Positions 37,203 to 47,709 of a stretch of 64,000 nucleotides of DNA are shown here, one piece after another. The notes beneath the pieces are model-generated. The model made no database searches, was not told the DNA's origin, and saw only the letters and a program-made list of their open reading frames with translations. Each line of letters begins with the position of its first letter. Positions within the stretch are counted from its first letter, which is position 1. Origin of the DNA: Candidatus Thiosymbion ectosymbiont of Catanema sp. Cochon2018 (lineage in GTDB: Bacteria; Pseudomonadota; Gammaproteobacteria; Chromatiales; Chromatiaceae); NCBI GenBank assembly GCA_011392765.1, contig WYCW01000004.1:1-64000 (forward strand), written 5' to 3'. The position numbers and the translations under genes were made by a program.

Positions 37203-38330
37203 ATGACTGCGGACCTTCAAGAGCAAGGGTACGTGAATGCAACGGTACTGTACATGGCGCTGGAACTGAGCAACACGAAGTGGCGGTTGGCGTTCGGTGA
37301 CGGCACGCGGCAACGGCAAGTGGTAATCGGGGCGGGCGATATAGCAGGCTTAAGGGAGCAGCTTGCCAAGGTCAAGGAGAAATGGGGGTTGCCCCCGGAG
37401 ACGGCGGTCGTGAGTTGCTACGAAGCCGGTCGGGACGGCTTCTGGCTGCACCGCCAACTGGCCGCATTGGGGATTGCGAACCGGGTGGTGGATGCGGCCA
37501 GCATCGAGGTGTCGCGGCGTGCGCGGCGAGCGAAGACCGATCGGCTGGATGCGCGGGCGCTGTTGGCGAAGCTGATCCGCTATGAGCGTGGCGAGCGTGG
37601 GGTGTGGCGTGTGGTGCGGGTGCCGGAGGTCGAGTGGGAAGACCTGCGGCAACTGCACCGGGAGCGCGAGGACTTGCTGAATGAACGCACGCGCCATCGC
37701 AACCGGCTGAGCAGCAAGTTGGTGGCGCAAGGGATTCGGCTCCCGTTGCGAAAGGACTTTGTGGCCCGGCTGGAAGAGGTGAGGTTATTCGACGGGAGTG
37801 AGCTACCGGAACATCTGAAAGCCGGCTTGATCCGGGAGTGGGAGCGTCTGCAGGGGGTGCAAGCGCAACTACGGGCGGTGGAACAAGAGATCGGGGCGCT
37901 GATCGAAACCGCCGACCGTACCCAAGCGGTGCGGGCGCTGATGGTGCTGACCGGCGTGGGTTGGGTTGGTGCCTGGGTGCTGGTGATGGAACTGTTCGGT
38001 TGGCGGGAGTTGACCAACCGTCGGCAGTTGGCGAGTCTGGCCGGGTTGGTTCCGGTGCCATACCACAGCGGTCACATGGAACGTGACCAGGGGATCAGCA
38101 AAGCGGGTAACCGGCGGGTGCGGGCGCTGATGATCCAGTTGGCCTGGTTGTGGCTACGCTATCAACCGGACAGCAAACACAGCCGGTGGTTTGAGGAACG
38201 CTTTGGCGGTGGCAGCAAACGCCAGCGGCGGATCGGGATCGTGGCCCTGGCGCGGCGCCTGCTGATCGACCTGTGGCGGTTTGTGGACGCCGGCGTGGTG
38301 CCGCAAGGGGCGCGCGTGAAGGTCGCCTGA
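37203..38330 (+). CDS. IS110 family transposase
   Basis: 375 residues. The RuvC-like N-terminal domain shows LYMALELSNTKWRLAF (Glu at the place of the first acidic residue), SCYEAGRDGFWLHRQL, and AKTDRLDARALLAKLIRYE (two Asp). The C-terminal Transposase_20 part shows MVLTGVGWVGAWVLVMEL, LASLAGLVPVPYHSG and KAGNRRVRALMIQLAWLWLR with the catalytic serine region. Start ATG follows AGAGGAGAACCCAAAG. The gene is intact. Members of this family recombine DNA under guidance of a bridge RNA encoded in the noncoding end. Confidence 0.92.
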   Translation: MTADLQEQGYVNATVLYMALELSNTKWRLAFGDGTRQRQVVIGAGDIAGLREQLAKVKEKWGLPPETAVVSCYEAGRDGFWLHRQLAALGIANRVVDAASIEVSRRARRAKTDRLDARALLAKLIRYERGERGVWRVVRVPEVEWEDLRQLHREREDLLNERTRHRNRLSSKLVAQGIRLPLRKDFVARLEEVRLFDGSELPEHLKAGLIREWERLQGVQAQLRAVEQEIGALIETADRTQAVRALMVLTGVGWVGAWVLVMELFGWRELTNRRQLASLAGLVPVPYHSGHMERDQGISKAGNRRVRALMIQLAWLWLRYQPDSKHSRWFEERFGGGSKRQRRIGIVALARRLLIDLWRFVDAGVVPQGARVKVA

Positions 38331-38760
38331 GTGGTCTGCACGGCCTGCCGTCAGGCTAACGTTTCATCACCTTCTGAGCAACCAAGGGGGAGATAAAACG
38401 CCTCGAAAAGAGGCCCGATCACAAGGGATGGTACCGTTTTCTGCGGTTGAACACGCCCGTTGCCCAGCCGAGTCGAGAACCGGACTGATTTCGTAGATGG
38501 GGCGTGCTCACTGTGGGTGTCACCGGCGTCTTGAAGGCGCATGCACGATGAGGTGACCGGCTTTGAGCCGGCACGGATAGAAGGTGGTCGCGGTCCGGTC
38601 TGGACCCGCTTAACACGACACCCGACGCAGCACACGGTGCAACTGCAACCAGGTCGAACCGAACGCAGTGGGTATGAGCCACCCGTGGCCTACCGGCTCC
38701 CTAATCAGGAGGAACATGCGGCCCATGAACGATAACACCTGAAGCACACCGCGCGCCGGA
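38331..38760 (+). other. 3' noncoding region of the IS110 element
   Basis: About 430 bp without a credible gene. It contains several short complementary pairs such as GGTGACCGGCTTTGAGCCGG (38552) and ACCAAGGGGGA. In the IS1111 branch of this family the guide (bridge) RNA is encoded at this end, so this stretch is a candidate for it. I cannot fold it reliably by eye. Confidence 0.4.
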
Positions 38761-38804
38761 TTGAGACGGCGCCAAAACCAACGCCCTGGGGTTGACAAGC
38801 GGGG

Positions 38805-38985
38805 CCTCATAGAAGGTTGGGCAAAGCTCGTAGGATGCGGTGAGCGTGTGTTGTCCTTTCCGGACGGCACCACCGCCAGGCGCGAACCGCATCTTTGGAC
38901 GGTGGGCGTGCTCAACAAAGGTCCCTCGCTTCGCTCGGGATAAATGTTGGGCACGGGCCATCCCTGGCCCTTTGCCCAACCTTGC
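38805..38985. repeat. AAGGTTGGGCAAAG repeat
   Basis: AGAAGGTTGGGCAAAGCTCG at 38808 and TTGGGCACGGGCCATCCC...CTTTGCCCAACCTT at 38945-38985 are inverted copies of the GTAGGTTGGGCAAAGC repeat also seen at 49026, 50870 and 61232. Confidence 0.6.
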
Positions 38986-39645
38986 AGGCCAGAGGGGGGC
39001 AGATTGGAGACGGATGGACAAGCAACACACCCGGAGACGGGAACGCCGCAAGGTGGAATCCTGTCGCCGATGTTGGCGAACATCTATCTCCACCATGCCG
39101 TGGATGTGTGGTTCGAAGAAATCGTCAAGGTTCACTGCCGTGGAGCGGCGTACCGGTGTCGGTATGCGGATGACTTCGCCTGTGCTTTCGAGCCCGAAGC
39201 CGACGCCGAGCGTTTCTATCGGGTGCTTGGTGGCAGGCTGGGGTCGTTCGGATTGGAGGTCGCAGAGGACAAGACGAACCGGTTGCGGTTTTCACGTCTG
39301 GATTGGAAGAAGAGCGGCACCTTCGAGTTCTTGGGATTCGAGTTCCGTTGGGGGCGTGGTCGCTGGGGAAAACCGGCGCTCAAGCGCCGCACATCCCGGA
39401 AGAAGTACCGGGCCTCTCTGGCGAGCTTCCAAACATGGTGTCACGAGCACTGCAGGAAGCGCAAGGAGAAGTTCTTCGCAGCCCTCAACGCGAAGCTGCG
39501 CGGGTATTACAATTACGATGGTATCCGGGGCAACTTCGAGAGTATTGATAACTTCTTTTATCAAGTAACGCGGATGCTCTCCCGCCAGTTGAACCGCCGC
39601 AGTCAGCGGCGGAGCTACAACTGGAAAGGCTTCGCCGACCGGAAC
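38986..39645 (+). pseudogene. Group II intron reverse transcriptase/maturase, fragment
   Basis: The frame contains GTPQGGILSPMLANIYLHHA and the catalytic YADDFACAF motif, then FLGFEFRWGRGRWG and a maturase-like segment (NRRSQRRSYNWKGF). The N-terminal RT motifs and the C-terminal end are missing, as is a recognisable intron RNA. The reading frame runs on without a stop into an antisense transposase remnant to 39981, giving a fortuitous fused frame of 345 codons. Not functional. Confidence 0.8.
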
Positions 39646-39967
39646 CGCGTCCTCAAGACCCAATCCGAGAAAACGCGCAAACGAGAGCCGGTCGCGGATC
39701 TGATATTCCACCTGCTCGTCAGCCAGGTTGTACAGCGTTTGCAAAACCAGCATCTCGAACATCAACACCACGTCGAACGGCTTGCGGCCCGCGTTGGATT
39801 TGCGTTCCTTCTCGGGCACCGGCTCCCGCAGGGGACGAAAGATCTCCACGGAATCGCGGCGGTCAGTCGCTCCCGCGGATCGCCTCGCTTGCTGATACGC
39901 GGCAACCGGTTTTCAAGGTCGAAGAAGCTGCGCTGGCCCATGGTTCCCCTGTCGATGAACGTTCACT
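39640..39967 (-). pseudogene. IS5 family transposase, N-terminal fragment with frameshift
   Basis: Minus-strand frames read MGQRSFFDLENRLPRISKRG and, after a frame change near 39850, SVEIFRPLREPVPEKERKSN and GRKPFDVVLMFEMLVLQ...EYQIRDRLSFARFLGL. This is the N-terminal part of an IS5-group transposase. It is cut at about 39640 by the group II intron RT fragment. Confidence 0.78.
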
Positions 39968-40030
39968 TTGGACGGGCGTGATCTTACCCTCGGCTAGCCC
40001 GCTAGGTAGGCAATCTTGCAAGGTGCCCTA

Positions 40031-40249
40031 CTAGGATCCTTGAGGGACCCGTAGCTTTACAAATGAGTCAAGTTTATGCAGTGTACAAATCGGGATCGGG
40101 ATCGAAATTCCGATTGCGATCCCGATCCCGATTTCGATTTCGACCTACCCAGGTTCTCCAACGGCTGGTTGGGCAGAGGAGATGGGGCCTTACGGGAGAG
40201 GGGCTTTTGGGGCATCATGCCTCGTTGGTCTGAGGCGAAGCCTCGTTAG
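40031..40249 (+). mobile_element. Palindromic element family A, copy 8
   Basis: CTAGGATCCTTGAGGGACCC on the left; right end GAGGCGAAGCCTCGTTAG (CTAG changed to TTAG). Inner CGGGATCGGGATC hairpin as in copies 1 and 3. A remnant of a family D MITE end (CAAGGTGCCC) lies immediately to the left. Confidence 0.85.
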
Positions 40250-40550
40250 GCACATGGCAAACTTTGTTGATTTTCGGCAAATTCCGGTGCCAGGGGCTGT
40301 TGACATTAAAGGAAAACGGTCTATCAAGTAATTGTGGGCCTGTACATCGCGCAACAATTCGATACCATGCTCTACACTGGTTACGCCGAATCTTTATCGC
40401 CGGTCCGCCCGGTGAGCAGTCGGGGGTCTGGAAGGCGGCGAGGAGTTGCTTCGCGACAGGGACCGGGGCGACCGAACCTGAGTCGGTGCAGGTAGTTGAG
40501 ACAGATGGTGAATCTGATTCTTTAATCGGCAACGCAGAGGAGAGCTCGGA

Positions 40551-41180
40551 GTGAATGGGTTCAATCGTACCCTCATAGGCCTGTGGCTAGTGTGCGTAGG
40601 TTTCCTTCTCCTGGGTAGCGTGTCTGCAGCAGCGGATCCTAGTGCTACGGCGGTAATGAAGGAGACCACCGAGCGTTTGCTTGCGGAGCTCGAAAGTCAA
40701 CGCGCGGTGCTCGAGCGCAATCCCGACCGGATTTACGACTTGGTGGACCAGATCCTGGTTCCCCATTTCGACTTCAGGAGGATCACGCGGGCTGCCGTGG
40801 GTAGGCGGCATTGGCGCAAGGCGAGTTCGGACCAGCGGCTGGCCTTGACTCAGGGCTTCCAGCAAATGCTGATTCGTACCTATGCCAAGGCGTTGTTGAA
40901 TTACTCCGGTCAGGAAATCCGCTATCTGTCGGAGACGCCCGGTCGCAGAAAATCCACCGTGGTGGTCTCCTCCGAGGTGCGGGAGCCGGGTGCGGGCCTC
41001 ATCCCGATCGACTATAAGCTCCACAACAAGGGCGGGAAGTGGAAAGTCTACGACGTGCAAATCGATAATGTCAGCCTGGTGTTGAACTATCGCAGCAGCT
41101 TCGGTGCTCAGATCCGCCGCAAAGGTATCGATGGCCTGATCAGGAGTCTTGGTAAAATGAACGCGAAAGGCACGAAATGA
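40551..41180 (+). CDS. mlaC: Phospholipid transport substrate-binding protein MlaC
   Basis: 209 residues from GTG 40551, with a signal peptide (LWLVCVGFLLLGSVSAAADP). MlaC/Ttg2D family: LVDQILVPHFDFRRITRAAV and KWKVYDVQIDNVSLVLNYRS. It ferries phospholipids across the periplasm between the outer membrane MlaA complex and the inner membrane MlaFEDB transporter. The start overlaps the stop of an upstream frame (GTGA), which may be the tail of a former mlaD. mlaFED upstream and mlaB and ibaG between mlaC and murA, usual in this gene order, are missing. Confidence 0.94.
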   Translation: MNGFNRTLIGLWLVCVGFLLLGSVSAAADPSATAVMKETTERLLAELESQRAVLERNPDRIYDLVDQILVPHFDFRRITRAAVGRRHWRKASSDQRLALTQGFQQMLIRTYAKALLNYSGQEIRYLSETPGRRKSTVVVSSEVREPGAGLIPIDYKLHNKGGKWKVYDVQIDNVSLVLNYRSSFGAQIRRKGIDGLIRSLGKMNAKGTK

Positions 41181-41311
41181 GCGGTGCGCGGATGGTCCTC
41201 CGGGACCATCCCCGAACTAGGTATCGTGTCAAAGCCGGACTACTGCTGGTCAAAGAGGGGAGACACAGGCCTGTAGCGGCGGATCCGAGGCCGTTGGAGG
41301 GGCAAGGGTAG

Positions 41312-42592
<1,281 letters not shown>

Positions 42593-42602
42593 CGGACCGC
42601 AT

Positions 42603-43253
42603 ATGGAATTCAACGATTCGCTGACGATTGCCTTGTCCAAGGGCCGCATTTTTAAGCAGGTGCTACCCCTGCTGGCCCATGCCGGGATCGAGCCCTACGA
42701 GGACCCGGAGCTGAGCCGTAAGCTGATCCTGGAGACGAACCGGCCGCAAGTGAAATTGGTCATTATCCGGGCCAGTGACGTGCCCACTTACGTGCAGTAC
42801 GGTGCCGTGGACCTGGGGGTAGCAGGTAAGGACGTGCTCATGGAACAGGGGGACACCGGACTATACGAGCCGCTCGATTTGCGTATCGCCCGCTGTCGCA
42901 TGATGGTGGCGGGGGTCCCGGACGCGGACCCGGGTCCGGAGCGGTTGCGCATCGCCACCAAATATGTCGCGAGTACCGAGCGGCATTTCGCGGCCAAGGG
43001 ACAACAGGTAGAGATCATCAAGCTCTACGGTTCCATGGAGCTGGCGCCCTTGGTGGGGCTTTCCAACCTGATCGTCGATCTGGTGGAAAGCGGTAACACC
43101 CTCAAGGCCAACGGACTGGTACCCCTGGAGCATATCGCGGATATCAGCGCCCGGCTGGTGGTCAACAAGGCGGCCTGGAAGATGAAGCACGCATCCGTGA
43201 CAGAACTGCTGGCGATACTGCGCGAGGCGGTCGAGGCATCGGTGGCCGGCTGA
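42603..43253 (+). CDS. hisG: ATP phosphoribosyltransferase, short form
   Basis: 216 residues from ATG 42603. First step of histidine synthesis. The short form lacks the C-terminal regulatory ACT-like domain and needs HisZ as partner, which is not in the window. Family markers are [31 protein letters not shown] and [18 protein letters not shown]. Likely in one transcript with murA. Confidence 0.96.
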   Translation: MEFNDSLTIALSKGRIFKQVLPLLAHAGIEPYEDPELSRKLILETNRPQVKLVIIRASDVPTYVQYGAVDLGVAGKDVLMEQGDTGLYEPLDLRIARCRMMVAGVPDADPGPERLRIATKYVASTERHFAAKGQQVEIIKLYGSMELAPLVGLSNLIVDLVESGNTLKANGLVPLEHIADISARLVVNKAAWKMKHASVTELLAILREAVEASVAG

Positions 43254-43298
43254 CTGCGCTGCGGATTTATGGCCTTCGGCAGAGCCAAGACCTTTTTA

Positions 43299-43397
43299 GG
43301 GCACTTTGAAAAATACGGTTTTCGTCAACGACACACCTGAATAATCAATGGGTTAGAACCGCTTGGTCAGTGAAAACACCTATTTTTCAAGGTGCCC
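43299..43397. mobile_element. 99-bp MITE, family D, copy 2
   Basis: GGGCACTTTGAAAAATA to TATTTTTCAAGGTGCCC, same length as copy 1. Flanks are TTTTA and TTTAA, so the target duplication is short or degraded. Lies between convergent hisG and the CYTH gene. Confidence 0.88.
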
Positions 43398-43438
43398 TTT
43401 AATCCACCCGTGGGCGAAGGCCTGACACCTCTCCCGAG

Positions 43439-43912
43439 TTACCAGTGCTTATAGGGATTCCGTGCCAGGTTGGCATTGTAGTAGCGCGGGTCTTCGCTCA
43501 CGTCCTTGCCCGCCCAGACCGGCAGCTCGAAGGTCTCGTGTTCGGAACCGAGTTCCAGCTCCGCCATTACCAGCCCCTCGTTTTCTCCAGCGAACAGATC
43601 TACTTCCCACAGGCGCCCGCCGGACCGGACCCAGTGGCGCGTCTTGTCGACGACGGAATGCATCACTAGCTCCCGCAGCATGGCCTGGGCGTCCGCGAGC
43701 GGAATCGGATACTCGTATTCACTGCGCCGGATCCCCGGCGTTGTCCCTTTGATGGTGAGAAAGGCGGCATCATCCGTCACCCGAACCCGGACCGTGGCCT
43801 TGGCGTCGGCTCCGTCCGCCAGATAGCCTTGTCTCAAATGAGTCTTCGATTCCACATCGGAGCGCCAGGAATCGTCTTTGACCAGGAATTTACGTTCGAT
43901 TTCCACACCCAT
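43439..43912 (-). CDS. CYTH domain protein (triphosphate tunnel metalloenzyme)
   Basis: 157 residues. The EIERKFLV signature starts at residue 4; further tunnel residues are in KATVRVRVTDDAAFLTIKG, EYEYPIP and ELELGSEHE. Members hydrolyse inorganic triphosphate or nucleoside triphosphates; some are class IV adenylate cyclases. At this length and without a fused CHAD domain, a stand-alone triphosphatase is most likely. Follows rlmD by 25 bp on the same strand. Confidence 0.9.
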   Translation of the reverse strand: MGVEIERKFLVKDDSWRSDVESKTHLRQGYLADGADAKATVRVRVTDDAAFLTIKGTTPGIRRSEYEYPIPLADAQAMLRELVMHSVVDKTRHWVRSGGRLWEVDLFAGENEGLVMAELELGSEHETFELPVWAGKDVSEDPRYYNANLARNPYKHW

Positions 43913-43937
43913 TGCTCAAGCCCTCCGCGACTGCGCG

Positions 43938-45311
43938 TCAACCGCGCTCGAATACCGCCATCGACTCCAGGTGCGCCGTGTGCGGAAACATATCCAGCAC
44001 ACCCGCAGCCGCCAGTCGATAGCCGAGACCATTTACCAAACGGTCCGCGTCCCGCGCCAGGGTCGCGGGATAACAGGACACATAGAGAATACGCTCGACC
44101 CCCAGCGTCGGCAGCAGATCCAGCACCTGGAGCGCACCGCTGCGGGGCGGATCCAGCAGCACCTTATGAAACCCTTGCACGGCCCAGGGCTGGTGGTCCG
44201 GCGTACCGTAGAGATCGGCGGCGACAAAGCGGGCATTCGTGATGCCGTTGCGCTCGGCATTGGTCCGGGCCCGCTCTACCAATCCTGCATCCCCCTCCAC
44301 GCCCAGGACCTCCATGGCCCGGCGGGCGATGGGCAGGGTAAAATTTCCGAGCCCACAGAAGAGGTCGAGCACCCGCTCGTCCGACCGGGGATCGAGCAGT
44401 TCCAACGCCTGTTCCACCATCAGACCATTGAGCGCCAGGTTGATCTGGGTGAAATCCGTTGGTTGGAAATACAGGCGGACATCCGCGCCGGGCAGGTCGT
44501 AGTATAGATCGACGCCCGGACCGGACAGGGGACGGATGGTCTCGGCCCCGCCCTGCTGGGTATGGAAGTGCAGCCCATAGGCCGCGCCGAAGACCGTAAG
44601 CCGAACCACATCCTCTGCCGAGGGCGGTGCCAGAACCCGCAGAACCAGTACGCAGGGCCCCTCACCCATCGCCAGCTCGAGCTGAGGTATCCGCTCCCGG
44701 ATCGAGAGGCCGTCCAGGACCTCGGTGATGGCCGCGAGCCGTTCCCCCACTGCCGGGTGCAGGACATCGCAACGCCTCAGCTCGGCGACATAAGAAGTCC
44801 CACGCTCGCGAAAACCCACCAGCGTGCGTCCCTTCTTGGCCACATAGCGGACCCCGAGGCGGGCCTTGCGCCGATAGCCCCAGGGCACGGCGGCCAGCGG
44901 CGGCAGCCAGTGCTCGGGGCGGACCTGGCCGCTAGTTGCCAGTGTCTCTTCGAGCATCTCCTGCTTCCAGCGGATCTGGGCGGCGGGATCCATATGCTGC
45001 AGGCTGCAACCCCCGCAGATATCCGCATGGGGACAGTGCGGCTGTACCCGCTCGGGAGCCGCCCGCAGGACCTCGACCACCGTGCCTTCGACGTAGTCCT
45101 TACGGAGCCGGGTGTAACGGAACCGCACCCGCTCCCCCGGCAAGGCTCCGTGGAGAAAGACCGATTTGCCGTCCACCTGGGCCACGCCCCGCCCCTCCGG
45201 TGTCAGGGATTCGATCTCAACCGCATCCGGGGGCTCGGGCAGGGGTTTACGCTTCTTTTTGGTCAAGGACGGCTCATACACTCGGGCATATTGAACGAAA
45301 ACATCACCCAA
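43938..45311 (-). CDS. rlmD: 23S rRNA (uracil-1939-C5)-methyltransferase
   Basis: 457 residues with an N-terminal TRAM domain (EIESLTPEGRGVAQVDGKSV), the iron-sulfur cysteines CPHADICGGCSLQHMD, a SAM domain (VLDLFCGLGNFTLPIARRA) and the catalytic cysteine in YVSCYPATLARDA (usually SCNP, here SCYP). Methylates U1939 of 23S rRNA. The start could also be a GTG inside the first 12 codons. Forms an operon with the CYTH gene. Confidence 0.95.
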   Translation of the reverse strand: MGDVFVQYARVYEPSLTKKKRKPLPEPPDAVEIESLTPEGRGVAQVDGKSVFLHGALPGERVRFRYTRLRKDYVEGTVVEVLRAAPERVQPHCPHADICGGCSLQHMDPAAQIRWKQEMLEETLATSGQVRPEHWLPPLAAVPWGYRRKARLGVRYVAKKGRTLVGFRERGTSYVAELRRCDVLHPAVGERLAAITEVLDGLSIRERIPQLELAMGEGPCVLVLRVLAPPSAEDVVRLTVFGAAYGLHFHTQQGGAETIRPLSGPGVDLYYDLPGADVRLYFQPTDFTQINLALNGLMVEQALELLDPRSDERVLDLFCGLGNFTLPIARRAMEVLGVEGDAGLVERARTNAERNGITNARFVAADLYGTPDHQPWAVQGFHKVLLDPPRSGALQVLDLLPTLGVERILYVSCYPATLARDADRLVNGLGYRLAAAGVLDMFPHTAHLESMAVFERG

Positions 45312-45729
45312 TCAAAGGCATTGCTGTGGTCGGATTGGAGGATAACTTTCCCTCTGCCAATCCCTGATCTCACAGGCGTTTGAAAAATCTTAGTTTTTTC
45401 CCACGTTGGAGCTTCTCCATCTCTCCGAGCAGCCCCCGACCGTCTTGCACGGCGCCGAGGTCGATATCCCCCGCCGCGTTGTACCGATAGGTAACTTGTT
45501 GGTGGCGTTGGTCGAAGCAGGATTTACAGGATTTTTGTCGTTCCTGAATTTCCTATGCACTATCACGCGCTTACCAAACCAGCAAGCGCTCTTCACAACA
45601 AAAAATCCTGAAAATCCTGTACTATTGGCTAACGCAGCAGAGTAAAAACAGCAAGGCCATTTTTAAATCGGATCCGTACCCGCAAGTCGTTGAGTGCCTG
45701 ATCGCAGGGTAATGGTCTCCGTATTTTCA
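45312..45729. other. Gene-free stretch
   Basis: About 420 bp with no assignable gene. A short frame (about 45406-45645) has no recognisable domain. An imperfect hairpin AGGATTTACAGGATTTTTGT / ACAAAAAATCCTGAAAATCC spans 45518-45620. No family ends seen. Confidence 0.4.
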
Positions 45730-45872
45730 CTAGGGGGCGTTCTCAATTGAGCCAAATCATCATAAAAATCAAGCCTGTAGGCTGGGTTACGGCCAGGGAC
45801 GGCCAAACCCAGCACACGGTATTGCGGATCGGAAAAGCTGGGTTTCGTTCCTCAACCCAGCTACAACACTTA

Positions 45873-46723
45873 GAGGCTGTCTGGTTAAACTCTATACACA
45901 CTTAGCGACCGTGATCCGCAGCATCGCAATCCGTACCATGTTCTCTGCGGTGCGGGTGAGGATTTCGTAATCTTTGGACAATCGCCGATAATTGCCAAGC
46001 CAAGCAAAGGTCCGCTCGACCACCCAGCGCATGGGCAAAATGGCAAAGGTATCTTTAATCTTCTTGGAAATATGCAGCTCCAGCCCCAACGTGTTCTCGA
46101 CGAAGTTCACCGCTGTACCACGATAACCCGCATCGCCGGAGAAGGCCTCAAGAGTGGGGCATTTGACATGGGCTGCGCGGAGTACCTCGCCGGCTGCTTT
46201 GGTGTCATGGAGATTGGCCGCATGGAGTACGACATGGATAAGATGGCCCAGTGAATCGACCACGAGATGGCGTTTGCGCCCTTTAACCTTCTTGCCACCA
46301 TCAATGCCACGTTCTTCACTGGGGCCAACCGTTTTAACGCTCTGCGAGTCGATGATCCCATAACTGGGTGTTGCCGTTTTAGCGTTTTTTTTCGATGCAA
46401 CGCATTCAGCTCATCCAGCGCCGCTTCCCAAACACGGTTCCGGTTCCACTTGCTGTAATGGTCGTAAACCGTCTGCCAGGGGGGAAAGTCCTTGGGCAAC
46501 ATCCGCCACTGGGCTCCCGTCTTGTTGAGATACCGGATAGCGTTGACGATCGTGCGCTTGGGGTGGACCGAGGCGGCACCGCGCTTGTCCGTCGGTTGGA
46601 AATGGTGCTCAATCAATTCCCACTCTTCGTCAGATAGGTCGCTGTCGTACATGAGGTGATGCCCAATCGCAAGGAGGAATTATAATTCTATGATCCTACT
46701 ATCGGTTTTTGCAAGACAGCTTC
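45873..46723 (-). mobile_element. IS5 family insertion sequence (851 bp)
   Basis: Inverted ends GAGGCTGTCTGGTTAAA and GAAGCTGTCTTGC. Flanked by TTA on both sides (45870-45872 and 46724-46726), a TNA target duplication as for the ISL2/IS427 branch. Comparison with the uninterrupted family B copy at 10140 confirms the insertion point. Confidence 0.9.
45892..46652 (-). CDS. IS5 family transposase, two overlapping frames
   Basis: Frame 1 (46652 to about 46390) has MYDSDLSDEEWELIEHHFQP and AIRYLNKTGAQWRMLPKDFP. At the A-run of GAAAAAAAACG (about 46390) it should switch to frame 2, giving YGIIDSQSVKTVGPSEERGI, KRHLVVDSLGHLIHVVLHAA, and WVVERTFAWLGNYRRLSKDY, the DDE domain. Such a frameshift is normal for the IS427 group. 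Otherwise intact and possibly active. Confidence 0.88.
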
Positions 46724-46816
46724 TTAGATTTGTTAATTGAGAACACCCCCTAGGTTGCACCAGCTACGGAATAGCCCAGGTCGGATTGAAATCCGGTAAC
46801 TTCATTAGAGGTAAAC

Positions 46817-47209
46817 ATGGGACGAATCATTGCACATGTTGCGGTCAAGAGTCTTTTCGATCCCGAGTCCGTTGTTCATTGTGATGCATTGGTCGATACA
46901 GGTTCAGCACATATGGTTTTTCCAACCGTATGGAAGGAAAGGCTCGGCAAACTCGACACAATTCGAGAAATCAACTGTGAGACCGCAACCCAACAGTTGG
47001 TGAAAGGCGAGGTTTGCGGCCCGGTAGAGATCAAAATCGAGGGGTTTGATCCTGTTTACAGCGAGATCCTTTTTCTCGACATGGAGTCGGAAGGCGGTAC
47101 TTATGAACCATTAATCGGTTACATTATTCTAGAACAATCCCAAATAGCCGTTGATATGTTGGGACATAGACTCATTCATGTTAAGAAAACGGATCTGAAG
47201 AAATCATAG
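46817..47209 (+). CDS. Retropepsin-like aspartic protease domain protein
   Basis: 130 residues. The motif ALVDTGSAHMVFP is the DTG(S/A) active site of clan AA aspartic proteases, and the C-terminal LIGYIILEQSQIAVD with Gly fits the second conserved loop. Active as a homodimer in known relatives. No signal peptide. Stand-alone bacterial copies like this are common next to short partner genes and have no known function. Start follows AGAGGTAAAC. AT-rich compared with neighbours. Confidence 0.8.
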   Translation: MGRIIAHVAVKSLFDPESVVHCDALVDTGSAHMVFPTVWKERLGKLDTIREINCETATQQLVKGEVCGPVEIKIEGFDPVYSEILFLDMESEGGTYEPLIGYIILEQSQIAVDMLGHRLIHVKKTDLKKS

Positions 47210-47216
47210 GCTAATC

Positions 47217-47600
47217 ATGAAACCCACTGGCCTGAACCGGGCCTGGAAGCACCTGGGTTGGCCCGATCCCGAGATGTTGCCGGCCCCACCGGGGGCGGGT
47301 ATCAGGTTTGGAGTGCGCCGGCAAAGCGGCGCGGTCGAATTGAACCCCAGCGACGGGGGACACCGGCTGCGTTTGCCGAGAACCTGGGGCGTCGGGTCCC
47401 CCATACGCCGCGACGACGGCGCTTTCCCCTGGCCGCAATGCCTTTGCTGAAGACGGATGGATACATCGCCGAATCCAAAGCGGCGGTGAGCCAGTGCGCC
47501 ATGGCCAACCCGGCGGTCAGGTTGGGCACCGCGGATTCCGGTAGGGACTGGGGTAGGGTTGCCGCCGCACTCCAAAATGTTCGGTGGTACCCTCCATGAT
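47217..47600. repeat. GGAGTGCGCCGGCAAAG palindromic repeat
   Basis: GGAGTGCGCCGGCAAAGCGG at 47311 and the complement-type GCCGCCGCACTCCAAAATG at 47561 bound a region with CGCCGAATCCAAAGCGGCGG. It is a larger relative of 934-1042. Short frames exist on both strands but look like repeat-derived noise; no gene called. A half end of the IS5-like MITE (TTTTTAACCGGATAGCTTC) lies at about 47638. Confidence 0.55.
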
Positions 47601-47709
47601 CGTGAGCAGTCTGGAATCCATAAAGAGCTACGAGTTATTTTTAACCGGATAGCTTCTGACTGAAGACCACTCTGCCGCAAGCCGGTGACCGGCAACTGCG
47701 GGAATCGGA

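Larger units (their letters stand above)
37134..38760 (+). mobile_element. IS110 family element (approximate limits)
   Basis: A transposase gene with a short 5' noncoding part (about 70 bp) and a long 3' noncoding part (38331 to about 38760). IS110-family elements lack classical inverted ends, so limits are estimated from the break in the family F repeat and from the next repeat at about 38805. Confidence 0.6.
45730..46753. mobile_element. Palindromic element family B, copy 5, split by an IS5-family element
   Basis: Ends CTAGGGGGCGTTCTCAATTG and TTAATTGAGAACACCCCCTAG. The sequence matches copy 1 (10140-10313) base for base over most of its length up to ACAACACTTA, where the insertion sequence 45873-46723 enters. 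The element thus predates the IS insertion. Confidence 0.88.

Noticed and set aside
38986-39645. Reverse transcriptase as the DGR enzyme for the TIR-FGE protein
   Set aside because: Its motifs (GTPQGGILSP, YADD, maturase-like end) are of the group II intron type, and it is truncated and 20 kb away. It cannot serve as a DGR reverse transcriptase.
45406-45645. Short plus-strand frame upstream of the family B/IS5 composite
   Set aside because: No domain or ribosome site, partly made of an inverted repeat; treated as non-coding.
47217-47600. Short overlapping frames in the GGAGTGCGCCGGCAAAG repeat
   Set aside because: Frames occur on both strands of a palindromic repeat that is also found at 934-1042, so they are not genes.
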